Source: Williamsia serinedens (GTDB lineage: Bacteria; Actinomycetota; Actinomycetes; Mycobacteriales; Mycobacteriaceae). Taken from it: a DNA stretch of 64,000 nt. Position 1 is the stretch's first letter. Each line of letters begins with the position of its first letter. The translations under genes were made by a program, and so were the position numbers. Below are positions 27,353-34,616 of the stretch, piece by piece. Location: NCBI RefSeq assembly GCF_024171725.1, contig NZ_JAMTCG010000002.1, forward strand, positions 124,001-188,000, given 5' to 3'. The notes under the pieces were generated by a model. It saw nothing but the letters and a program-made list of their open reading frames with translations, ran no database searches and was not told the origin of the DNA.

Positions 27353-27511
27353 GGTGGGCAGTAGGAACCGCCTGTTGGGCAGAAGGAACCGTCTGTTGGG
27401 CAGTTGGAACCGGTACGCCCACGGCGGTTCCGCTCCTGCTGCCCAACCAGTTGCTCCGGCTGCCCACCGAACGGTTCCGGCTGCCCACCGAACGGTTCCG
27501 GCTGCCCACCG
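27353..27511. repeat. 21-bp repeat array, three direct then four inverted units
   Basis: TGGGCAG occurs at 27355, 27376 and 27397, exactly 21 bases apart, each followed two bases later by GGAACCG. Its reverse complement CTGCCCA then occurs at 27439, 27460, 27481 and 27502, again exactly 21 apart, preceded by CGGTTCCG or a close variant. The array can fold into one long hairpin centred near 27421. It lies between the convergent ABC-F and degenerate PBP genes and may act as a two-way transcription end. Coding in either strand would give a 7-residue repeat, but no start or ribosome site supports that. Confidence 0.85.
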
Positions 27512-27563
27512 AATGGGAGCGACCCGCGCGGTGAGACGCCTCGAGCGCCTGCGAGCAGGTGGG

Positions 27564-29189
27564 TCAGCGCTGACGCAGGTACTTCTGGACGACCTGGAGT
27601 GCGGCCGAGCCCGACTTCTCCCCGGCACAGTGCACGACGATCACCTGTCCGCGCGTGATGCCGACGAACCAGCCGGGTCCCTGCGGGCCGTTCGTCCCGA
27701 CGAGGGCGCGCAGGTCCGGCGCACCCGTGAGGTCACTCGCGTCACCGGTGGTCGCGGTGGTACGCATGGCCGCGGCGATCCGCGCGCCGAGCGCCTGGTC
27801 GACCGGGCCGAGATCGCCACCACGGACGGTGGTCGTGGTCCCGCGCACGAACGTCGGTGCGACACCGGCCATCCGGGCGATCGCCACGCCGAGCGCGCCC
27901 ATCGACAACGCCGACACCTGGGGTGCGGAGTCGAGGCCGGCGGCGGAGATGGCGGCACGGTTCGTGGTGGCCGCGGTGACACCGGGGACGGTGTAGTCGA
28001 CGCCGAGACCCAGCGTGTGGAGGGCCTTCTCGCCCGCGCCGCGGTCGTCGCCCGTGGTGGCCGAGATCGCCCCGAGCACCGGGTCGAGCGTGGATCCCGG
28101 CGTGACGAGGTTGTCGAGGTCGGCACCGGCCGCGTCGGCGGCGTCGTTGTTGGCCGCGGCGACGATCGCGCCCGACGCGGCGTCCAGCACGAGCATGGTC
28201 GCCGGCTGGGCGACGTCCACGACCGAGGCGTTCACGGTGAGCTGCACCGGCTGCGAGATCGTGGTGGAGAAGCTGGGGGCGGGCGGACCCTGCTGCCCGG
28301 CGAGTCGTGTGATCCCGCCGTCGGCCCCGACGCGCTGGACCGCCCAGCCCGACGTGGCGTCGCGCAGCGCCTGCCAGTACGCCGCCGTCGACTCGGCCAG
28401 GGGCGACGAGATCCGTCGGTCGGTGGTCAACAAAGCCATGGTCCGGTTGACCGACACACCCGGCACCGACGCGGGGTTCCCGTCGAGCACCTGCATGTCC
28501 GAGTCGCGGAGCGCGACGACCGTCGTCGGCTTGCCACCCGAGGCAGCAACCCGCTGCGTGATGACGGGCGCGGTGATGAGCGGCGCGATGGGCGCGATGA
28601 CTGCGGCGAGGCGCCGGATGCTCGAGGCACGATCACCGGTCGCGGTCGGGTCGAAGACGACATCGGTGAGACCCTGCGGCGTCATCCAGGGCTTGCGGGC
28701 GGTGTCGAGGACGGCGGGCGCCGGGGTCGCGTCGGTGCGGACCAGTCGCAACGAACCGCCGTTCTGCAGGCCGGGCGCGAGGACGGTCGGGTCCCACTGG
28801 ATGCGCCAGCCGGACGAGAGCTTGCGCGCGGTGCCCGTCGTCGAGGTGGAGTACGAGCGGCCGTCGCCGAGGTCCCAGGTGTAGTCGAGGCCGTAGTCGG
28901 CGGTCCCGTCGGAGTACTCGACGGGCTTGGTGACCCGCACGGACACCGACTCCGCGTGCATGCCCGACAGGGTCGCGGCGATGGTCGGTGCTGCCTGTCC
29001 CGGTGCCGACGTGAGCGCAGCCGCCCGCGCGGCGTCCTGGGCGTCGAGCGCGGCGCCGAAGTCGGCCAGCATGCGCTGCGACCCGGAGACGGTCGGATCC
29101 GAGAACACACCGCACGACGCGAGCACCAGCGCACCGCTGACCACCGTGGCCGCGGCCACGCGCGAACGCAGGGAGGAGAAGACCATCAC
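27564..29189 (-). CDS. penicillin-binding-protein-like lipoprotein lacking catalytic SxxK lysine
   Basis: The 541-residue protein has a lipoprotein signal (LVLASC) and an NTF2-like MecA_N domain (residues 30-140), a PBP dimerisation-like region and a C-terminal transpeptidase-like domain; it resembles the Rv2864c family. Where active members have GSTFK, this one reads PGSTLDPV, so the acylation lysine is replaced by Asp. I also see no clear SxN or KTG motif. The last residues (GPGWFVGITRGQVIVVHC) keep the fold. It is probably an inactive relative with a binding or scaffolding role. Start could be one codon downstream. Confidence 0.75.
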   Translation of the reverse strand: MMVFSSLRSRVAAATVVSGALVLASCGVFSDPTVSGSQRMLADFGAALDAQDAARAAALTSAPGQAAPTIAATLSGMHAESVSVRVTKPVEYSDGTADYGLDYTWDLGDGRSYSTSTTGTARKLSSGWRIQWDPTVLAPGLQNGGSLRLVRTDATPAPAVLDTARKPWMTPQGLTDVVFDPTATGDRASSIRRLAAVIAPIAPLITAPVITQRVAASGGKPTTVVALRDSDMQVLDGNPASVPGVSVNRTMALLTTDRRISSPLAESTAAYWQALRDATSGWAVQRVGADGGITRLAGQQGPPAPSFSTTISQPVQLTVNASVVDVAQPATMLVLDAASGAIVAAANNDAADAAGADLDNLVTPGSTLDPVLGAISATTGDDRGAGEKALHTLGLGVDYTVPGVTAATTNRAAISAAGLDSAPQVSALSMGALGVAIARMAGVAPTFVRGTTTTVRGGDLGPVDQALGARIAAAMRTTATTGDASDLTGAPDLRALVGTNGPQGPGWFVGITRGQVIVVHCAGEKSGSAALQVVQKYLRQR

Positions 29190-29396
29190 GACACCGAACC
29201 CGTCACCCGGAAGAGTCCACTCGCATCAGGTCACGGATGACACCGTTGGCGTTTTCGGTTCGCTCACGATCACATCACGATCGGATCACCGAGGGCCACC
29301 ACTCAGATCGACGCCCGCACAGCGCCTTTCCGCGGCACACTACCCCGTCGTCGGCGTGGGCGTGCGGCGATCCGTGCGCCCGTCGCGAGGCGATGC

Positions 29397-29402
29397 CAGG
29401 AT
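29397..29402 (+). promoter_or_regulatory. -10 hexamer for leaderless zmp1
   Basis: CAGGAT is followed by GGGCGGG (7 nt) and the GTG at 29410. This favours the GTG over the ATG at 29401, which lies inside the hexamer. Confidence 0.45.
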
Positions 29403-29409
29403 GGGCGGG

Positions 29410-31395
29410 GTGAGTGCACCCACCGACACCGACCGTCCCTCCGGCATCGACCTCCAGTGGGTCGACTCGGGGGTCCGCGCCCAGGACGACCTCTACGCGC
29501 ACGTCAACGGCGTGTGGATCGCCGAGCACGAGATCCCCGCCGACCGGCCCATCGACGGCTCGTTCCTCACGCTGCGCGACCGCGCCGAGGAGGACGTCCG
29601 TGACATCGTCGTCGAGTGCGCCGGCGCGGACGCCGCGCCCGGTTCCGACACGCAGCGCATCGGGGACCTCTACACCTCCTTCATGGACACCGACCGGATC
29701 GAGTCGCTCGGTCTCGACCCGATCCGTGCCGATCTCGACCGCGTCGCCGGCATCACCTCGACCGAGGAGCTCGCCGAGGTGATCGGCGAGCTGCAGCGTC
29801 GCGGGTCGGGCGGGGCGATCGGCTTCTACGTCGACACCGACTCGAAGAAGTCCGATCGCTACCTGGTGCACCTCGGACAGTCGGGGATCGGCCTGCCCGA
29901 CGAGTCGTATTACCGGGAGGACAAGCACGCCGAGACCCGCAGCGGATACGTCGCGCACATCGAGCGCATGTTCACCCTCGTCGGGTTCGACGACGCGGCC
30001 ACCCGCGCGGCGACCGTGCTCGACCTCGAGACCGCCCTCGCCTCGCACCACTGGGACGTCGTCAAGCGCCGCGACGCCGACCTCACCTACAACCTCCTCA
30101 CCCACGAAGAGCTGGCCTCGTCCGCCGGGGCCTTCGACGTCGCCGCGTGGCTGCGCGGTCTGGGTGTCATCGACGACGCGGTGTTCGCCGAGGTGGTGGT
30201 GCGCCAGCCGTCGTTCGTGGAGGGTCTCGGCGCACTCGTCGCCGACCGCCCGCTGACCGACTGGATCGCCTGGCTGCAGTGGCGCCTGGTCCACTCCGCG
30301 GCGCCCTACCTGACGTCGGCGATCGTCGACGAGAACTTCGCCTTCTACGGCCGCACGCTGTCCGGGACGCCGGAGATCCGCGAGCGGTGGAAGCGTGGCG
30401 TCGGCCTCGTGGAGGCGGCGGTCGGCTTCGCCGTCGGGAAGCTCTACGTCGAGCGGCATTTCCCGCCCGCCGCCAAGGCCCGCATGGACGAGCTGATCGC
30501 GAACCTCGTCGAGGCCTACCGCCGCAACATCAGCGACCTCGACTGGATGAGTCCGGCCACCCGCGAGAAGGCGCTGGCCAAGCTCGACAAGTTCACCCCC
30601 AAGATCGGGTACCCGGCGCGCTGGCGCGACTACTCCGGACTCGAGATCCGGCCCGACGACCTCGTCGGGAACGTCGCCCGGGCGTCGGCGTTCGAGCAGG
30701 ACCGCGAGTTCGCCAAGATCGGCGGCCCGGTCGACCGCGACGAGTGGTTCATGACCCCGCAGACCGTCAACGCCTACTACAACCCCGGGATGAACGAGAT
30801 CGTCTTCCCGGCTGCGATCCTGCAGCCGCCGTTCTTCGACCCCGAGGCCGACGACGCCGCCAACTACGGTGGCATCGGCGCGGTGATCGGGCACGAGATC
30901 GGTCACGGCTTCGACGACCAGGGCGCCAAGTACGACGGCGACGGCAACCTCGTCGACTGGTGGACCGACGACGACCGCACCGAGTTCGGCAAGCGCACCC
31001 GCTCGCTGATCGACCAGTACGACACCTTCACCCCGACCGGCCTGGACCCGTCGCACACGGTCAACGGCGAGTTCACCATCGGCGAGAACATCGGCGACCT
31101 CGGTGGTCTGTCGATCTCGCTCGCCGCGTACCGGATCGCCACCGAGGGCACCGAACCGCCCGTGGTCGACGGGCTGACCGGTCTGCAGCGCGTGTTCTTC
31201 GGCTGGGCACAGGTGTGGCGGACCAAGACCCGGGAGGCCGAGGCGATCCGACGGCTCTCCATCGACCCGCACTCGCCGCCGGAGTTCCGCTGCAACGGCG
31301 TCGTCCGCAACATCGACGCCTTCTACGAGGCGTTCGACGTGTCCGAGGGCGACGAGTTGTACCTCGAGCCGGGACAGCGCGTCCGGATCTGGTGA
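29410..31395 (+). CDS. zmp1: M13 family zinc metallopeptidase (Zmp1/PepO-like)
   Basis: This 661-residue neprilysin-family peptidase has the zinc site HEIGH (in VIGHEIGHGFDDQG) and the third ligand Glu in GENIGDLGG; NAYYNPGMNEIVFPA is the substrate-cleft block. It has no signal peptide. From memory it matches Zmp1 (Rv0198c) along its whole length, including WFMTPQTVNAYY and PHSPPEFRCNGVVRN. Zmp1 acts on small peptides and affects host inflammasome signalling in pathogens; here the natural role is open. The start is set by the leaderless pattern; ATG at 29401 would add three residues. Confidence 0.95.
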   Translation: MSAPTDTDRPSGIDLQWVDSGVRAQDDLYAHVNGVWIAEHEIPADRPIDGSFLTLRDRAEEDVRDIVVECAGADAAPGSDTQRIGDLYTSFMDTDRIESLGLDPIRADLDRVAGITSTEELAEVIGELQRRGSGGAIGFYVDTDSKKSDRYLVHLGQSGIGLPDESYYREDKHAETRSGYVAHIERMFTLVGFDDAATRAATVLDLETALASHHWDVVKRRDADLTYNLLTHEELASSAGAFDVAAWLRGLGVIDDAVFAEVVVRQPSFVEGLGALVADRPLTDWIAWLQWRLVHSAAPYLTSAIVDENFAFYGRTLSGTPEIRERWKRGVGLVEAAVGFAVGKLYVERHFPPAAKARMDELIANLVEAYRRNISDLDWMSPATREKALAKLDKFTPKIGYPARWRDYSGLEIRPDDLVGNVARASAFEQDREFAKIGGPVDRDEWFMTPQTVNAYYNPGMNEIVFPAAILQPPFFDPEADDAANYGGIGAVIGHEIGHGFDDQGAKYDGDGNLVDWWTDDDRTEFGKRTRSLIDQYDTFTPTGLDPSHTVNGEFTIGENIGDLGGLSISLAAYRIATEGTEPPVVDGLTGLQRVFFGWAQVWRTKTREAEAIRRLSIDPHSPPEFRCNGVVRNIDAFYEAFDVSEGDELYLEPGQRVRIW

Positions 31396-31419
31396 CCGCC
31401 CCGCTACGGTGAGTCCGAC

Positions 31420-31442
31420 CTCCCGCCCACACCGGGCGGGAG
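31420..31442. terminator. 9-bp stem-loop after zmp1
   Basis: CTCCCGCCC (31420-31428) pairs perfectly with GGGCGGGAG (31434-31442) around the loop ACACC, 25 bases after the zmp1 stop. There is no T-run after it. It may end the zmp1 transcript or lie at the 5' end of the next one, since TACGGT at 31405-31410 could be a -10. Confidence 0.45.
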
Positions 31443-31463
31443 CGGGAAGCGAGGTGGACCGCC

Positions 31464-31721
31464 ATGGCCGCAACAACGATCCTCGGGGCGTCGCTCGCCG
31501 TGGTCGGACCACTGCACTACGTGGCGCCCGAGAAGTTCGAGGCGTTCACCGCGACCGCGTTCCCCGACGACACCCGCACGTGGGTACTGCGACACGGCGC
31601 GATCGAGACGGCGCTCGGTGTCGGGCTCCTCGTCCCGGCCACCCGCACGCTCGCCCGCGTCGGACTGCTGGCCTACGGCGCCCACCTGGGACTCCACGCG
31701 TTCCGCACGCTCACGGCCTGA
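31464..31721 (+). CDS. small DoxX-like membrane protein
   Basis: The 85-residue protein has two to three hydrophobic segments, with RHGAIETALGVGLLVPATR in the middle and LLAYGAHLGLHAF at the end, reminiscent of short DoxX-family proteins. The start ATG follows GAAGCGAGG. No operon partner is obvious; zmp1 lies upstream and the ANTAR gene 160 bases downstream. Function unknown. Confidence 0.6.
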   Translation: MAATTILGASLAVVGPLHYVAPEKFEAFTATAFPDDTRTWVLRHGAIETALGVGLLVPATRTLARVGLLAYGAHLGLHAFRTLTA

Positions 31722-31882
31722 GTCGGCCGACCCCGGGCGACCGGGTGACGTCCAGGTTTGCCGGTCTCCCACCGCGCGTGCGGTATCGGGTGATTACAAT
31801 CCTGCCACCGACATCTAGACCACAGGTGTCCGCTGGTGGGCCCGAGCGGCCCAGACGTCGAGCGGTGAAGGAAGCTGCTGCG

Positions 31883-31939
31883 ATGAACGACCTGACACGT
31901 CCCGTCCCCGACACCCCCGTCGCCGCGGTGCGCGCATGA
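31883..31939 (+). CDS. 18-residue upstream ORF coupled to the ANTAR gene
   Basis: ATG at 31883 is preceded by GAAGGAAG with 8 nt spacing, the best ribosome site in this intergenic region. The ORF encodes MNDLTRPVPDTPVAAVRA and its TGA overlaps the next ATG (ATGA at 31936). The downstream gene has no comparable ribosome site of its own, so its translation may depend on this ORF. TACAAT at 31795-31800 is a possible -10, giving a leader of about 75 nt. Confidence 0.5.
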   Translation: MNDLTRPVPDTPVAAVRA

Positions 31940-32688
31940 CGACACCGTCGGACGGTTCCGTCGACTCCTCGTCGGACCTGCTCGACCACGGTTCGGACAC
32001 CGCGCCCACGTTGGCGAACCTGTCGACCCAGATGGCCGAACTGGCCCGTCGCCTGCGGTCGGAGAGCCGCGACACCGAGACGATCCTGCGGGCGATCAGT
32101 GCGGCGGCGGTCGAGTCCATCCCGCACGCCGAGTACGCGAGCATCACCCTGGTCGAGGGGTCGTCCTCCATCACCAGCCCTGTGCTCATCGGGGACCTCG
32201 CCGCCGAGTCCGACCGGCTGCAGGCCGAGCTGCAGGAGGGCCCCTGCGTCACCTCGGCACTCCAGGCCGACACGATCGTCATCGACGACATGCTCGACGA
32301 CGACCGGTGGCCGCGCTTCAGCAACGCCGCGGCCGAGCTCGGCATCCGGTCGATGCTGTGTTTCTGCCTGTACGTGGAGGGCAACAACTTCGGCGCCCTG
32401 AACCTGCACAGCACCCGTCCCCACGCCTTCGACGACGAGTCGCAGTCGATCGGCAGCCTGTTCGCCGCACACGCCGCGATCGCGTTCTCGTCGGTGCGGG
32501 AGAAGGAGCAGATCCGCTCGGCGCTGACCAACCGCGACATCATCGGTCAGGCCAAGGGCATGCTCATGGAGCGGTATTCGCTGAACGCCGACGACGCCTT
32601 CCAGCTGCTGGCCCGGCTGTCGCAGGACTCGAACACCAAGCTCGCCGACGTCGCGGCCCAGGTGGTGCAGGCCGGCCCGGGCGAGTAG
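31936..32688 (+). CDS. GAF-ANTAR domain RNA-binding antiterminator
   Basis: This 250-residue regulator has a GAF sensor domain (about residues 55-180, with GPCVTSALQ and FGALNLHS) and a C-terminal ANTAR domain (ALTNRDIIGQAKGMLMERY, then AFQLLARLSQDSNTKL). ANTAR proteins bind paired hairpins in nascent RNA and prevent termination. The GAF ligand is unknown. The gene is coupled to an 18-codon ORF upstream. Confidence 0.9.
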   Translation: MTTPSDGSVDSSSDLLDHGSDTAPTLANLSTQMAELARRLRSESRDTETILRAISAAAVESIPHAEYASITLVEGSSSITSPVLIGDLAAESDRLQAELQEGPCVTSALQADTIVIDDMLDDDRWPRFSNAAAELGIRSMLCFCLYVEGNNFGALNLHSTRPHAFDDESQSIGSLFAAHAAIAFSSVREKEQIRSALTNRDIIGQAKGMLMERYSLNADDAFQLLARLSQDSNTKLADVAAQVVQAGPGE

Positions 32689-32695
32689 CCCGCGC

Positions 32696-33553
32696 TCAGG
32701 CCCGCAGGAAGGCGAGAACCGTCGCCTCGAAGGCCTCCTTGGCCTCGATCATCACCCAGTGACCGCACCGCGGGAAGACGTGCAGCTGCGCGTCGGGGAT
32801 GAGACGCATGGGCACGAGCGCCATGTCGGGGGGACTGACGCGGTCGTCTCGGCCCCACGTCAGCAGCGTCGGGCACGACACCTTGTGCATCATCGCCCAA
32901 TAGGGCGGGGTGTCGGACGCGGCGAGGAACTGCTGCTGCATCGCGAAAGCCGCCGACCCGTACATCGTCTCGCCGGTCTTGCGGGCGTCCGGGTGCGTCG
33001 CCGCCTCCCAGCGCTCCTCGATCAACTCGTCGGTGACGAGCGACTTGTCGAACACCATCGAGCGCAACCAGCGGACCAGCCGATCGCGGTCGGGGTCGTC
33101 GGCGAACTCCTGCAGCAGTTGCAGGCCCTCGGTCGGCTGAGGGCTGAACAGGTTGGCGCCGACGCCGCCGATGGTCACCAGCTTGCTCACCAGCTCGGGC
33201 TTGCGGATCGCCAGGTTGACCCCGACGACGCCGCCCATGGAGTTGCCGATCACGGCGGCCGACGGGATCCCGAGTTCCTTCATGAACACGGTCACGGACT
33301 TCCCCGCGTCGAGCACCGGCATACCGCCCCAGGCGTCGCTGACGCCGAAGCCCGGGAACTCCAGGACGTAGGTGTGGAAGTGCTCGGCGAAGACGCCGAG
33401 GTTGCCGCGGTAGTTGCGCCACCCCGTCACGCCCGGGCCCGACCCGTGCAACAGGATCAGCGGCGGGGCGTCGGTCCCACCGGCCTCGTGATAGCGAAGT
33501 GTGCCCTTGTCGGTGACAAGTTCCCTGCGGGTGCCTTCGTAGGTGACGTCCAC
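32696..33553 (-). CDS. alpha/beta hydrolase, meta-cleavage-product hydrolase-like
   Basis: The 285-residue hydrolase resembles the C-C bond hydrolases BphD and HsaD: oxyanion region LLHGSGPGVTGWRNYRGN, nucleophile Ser in GNSMGG, acid Asp in GRDDRVSP and His in CGHWVMIE. Such enzymes cleave ring-opened products of aromatic or steroid breakdown. The GTG at 33553 lies 9 nt beyond a KstR-like palindrome that would overlap the promoter, consistent with control by a sterol or fatty-acid regulator. No dioxygenase genes are nearby, so the pathway is inferred only from family and operator. Confidence 0.85.
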   Translation of the reverse strand: MDVTYEGTRRELVTDKGTLRYHEAGGTDAPPLILLHGSGPGVTGWRNYRGNLGVFAEHFHTYVLEFPGFGVSDAWGGMPVLDAGKSVTVFMKELGIPSAAVIGNSMGGVVGVNLAIRKPELVSKLVTIGGVGANLFSPQPTEGLQLLQEFADDPDRDRLVRWLRSMVFDKSLVTDELIEERWEAATHPDARKTGETMYGSAAFAMQQQFLAASDTPPYWAMMHKVSCPTLLTWGRDDRVSPPDMALVPMRLIPDAQLHVFPRCGHWVMIEAKEAFEATVLAFLRA

Positions 33554-33562
33554 CCCGACAGA

Positions 33563-33578
33563 CTAGAACGTGTTCTAG
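33563..33578 (-). promoter_or_regulatory. KstR-like operator upstream of the hydrolase
   Basis: CTAGAACGTGTTCTAG is a palindrome with arms CTAGAAC and GTTCTAG around GT. It fits the published KstR half-site pattern TnnAACnnGTTnnA. On the minus strand the possible -10 TAGTCT begins within its last bases, 6 nt before the GTG, so a bound repressor would block transcription. Confidence 0.6.
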
Positions 33579-33610
33579 CCGGCCGGGGTGGACGGTCTCG
33601 ATCGGACGGG

Positions 33611-34426
33611 TCAGGGCTTGGCCTCGACCAGGTCCTCCTTGCCCTCGTCCTTGGCGAAGGACTTCTCGTCGGAGAACGACTTCAGACGGGCGATGCGGTA
33701 GATCAGCAGGCCGTACAGGCACTTGGCCAGGATGTCGGCGACCGAGTAGGCGCCCTGCTTGCTCACCCAGGCGACCGGTCCGTCGCCACCGATGACGGGC
33801 AGCAGATACGAGATCGGATAGACACCCCACGAGGCGAACAGCAGGATCCGCATGCGCGACACCGTCATCCGGACGGTCGGCGACTGACGGTCGAGCGAGC
33901 GGGTCAGCTCCACGAAGAGCACGTAGAGGATGTAGAGGAACGGGATGGTCGACAGCGTCCCCCAGATGAGGCGCGTGGTGGTGTCGCCGCTGATCTCGCC
34001 GGGGTACCCCAACGCGATCATCAACGCCGACGCCGGGATCAGGCGCCACAGCAGGGAGGCCTGCAGCTTGCGGGCGAGCGCCAGCACGACGACCAGCTCC
34101 ATCAGGAGCAGCGGCACCGTCAGGAGCCAGTCAACGTAGCGGTAGCCCTCGTTGAACGACTCCCCGATGGCCTGCTTGTACACACTCTCGCCGCCGGGCG
34201 CGTCGGAGACGAACGCCTTCTTGAACGAGTCGAAGATGCGGAAATAGTGGTACGCCGCGATGCCGCAGACGATCGCGGAGATCACGAGTGCCTGTCGATA
34301 CCGTTGCAGCACACGGGGTTGCGCTGCGAGCAGGAAGATCGCCGTGAACAACTGTGCGGCGATCGCCAGGGACAGCACGTTGTAGACGGTGTCGAACTGC
34401 CCCTTCGTCAATTCGTCGGGAATCAT
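33611..34426 (-). CDS. light-driven proton pump rhodopsin, xanthorhodopsin/Gloeobacter-rhodopsin type
   Basis: This 271-residue, seven-helix opsin has the retinal lysine K235 in helix G (VADILAKCLYG). The helix C triad is D99, T103 and E110 within RYVDWLLTVPLLLMEL, the DTE set of outward proton pumps, and H60 in helix B matches the histidine that pairs with the counterion in proteorhodopsin. L107 at the tuning site suggests green absorption. G156 (IWGTLSTIPF) takes the place of bacteriorhodopsin Trp138, the opening that lets xanthorhodopsin hold a carotenoid antenna. The ATG follows GAAAGG. The divergent blh gene would supply retinal. Confidence 0.93.
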   Translation of the reverse strand: MIPDELTKGQFDTVYNVLSLAIAAQLFTAIFLLAAQPRVLQRYRQALVISAIVCGIAAYHYFRIFDSFKKAFVSDAPGGESVYKQAIGESFNEGYRYVDWLLTVPLLLMELVVVLALARKLQASLLWRLIPASALMIALGYPGEISGDTTTRLIWGTLSTIPFLYILYVLFVELTRSLDRQSPTVRMTVSRMRILLFASWGVYPISYLLPVIGGDGPVAWVSKQGAYSVADILAKCLYGLLIYRIARLKSFSDEKSFAKDEGKEDLVEAKP

Positions 34427-34500
34427 GACACGACCTTTCTCGGTGTCGGGTGACTTGTCGTCCGCCGATGGCGAACGCCTGCCCTTCCTCACTGAACGCC

Positions 34501-34580
34501 GAGACCAGTAGTGGATCAACGGTGCGCGGACATCGGCGCGGAATCGTGACCAGTACTGGACATAGTGACCAATTCGTGAC
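34501..34580. promoter_or_regulatory. repeated sites between divergent rhodopsin and blh genes
   Basis: The 190-base divergent region holds GAGACCAGTAGTGGA (34501-34515), GTGACCAGTACTGGA (34546-34560) and GTGACCAATTCGTGAC (34565-34580). The second contains the perfect palindrome CCAGTACTGG. GTGACCA recurs 19 bases apart. This looks like a multi-site operator able to control both genes. The regulator is not in the window. Confidence 0.5.
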
Positions 34581-34603
34581 GCGACAACCCGGCGGCCGGC
34601 GCG

Positions 34604-34609
34604 GATACT
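34604..34609 (+). promoter_or_regulatory. -10 hexamer for leaderless blh
   Basis: GATACT is followed by 7 nt and the GTG at 34617, consistent with leaderless transcription. Confidence 0.45.
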
Positions 34610-34616
34610 GGCGACG

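Noticed and set aside
27309-27509. Short protein with a 7-residue repeat encoded by the 21-bp array on the minus strand
   Set aside because: No ribosome site or promoter, and the array's mirror structure explains the open frames in several phases.
27353-27511. CRISPR array
   Set aside because: Units are contiguous at 21 bp with no unique spacers, orientation switches mid-array and no cas genes are in the window.
29275-31512. 745-codon minus-strand frame opposite zmp1; similar long frames opposite fadB (38308-40476), mmpL3 (15452-17557) and the MFS/DrrB region (54563-56650)
   Set aside because: All are shadows of strongly supported genes in the complementary frame, with biased composition and no motifs.
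31755-31786. SigB/SigF-type promoter (GGTTT ... GGTAT) before the ANTAR gene
   Set aside because: The spacing between the two elements is 22 bases, too long for that class.
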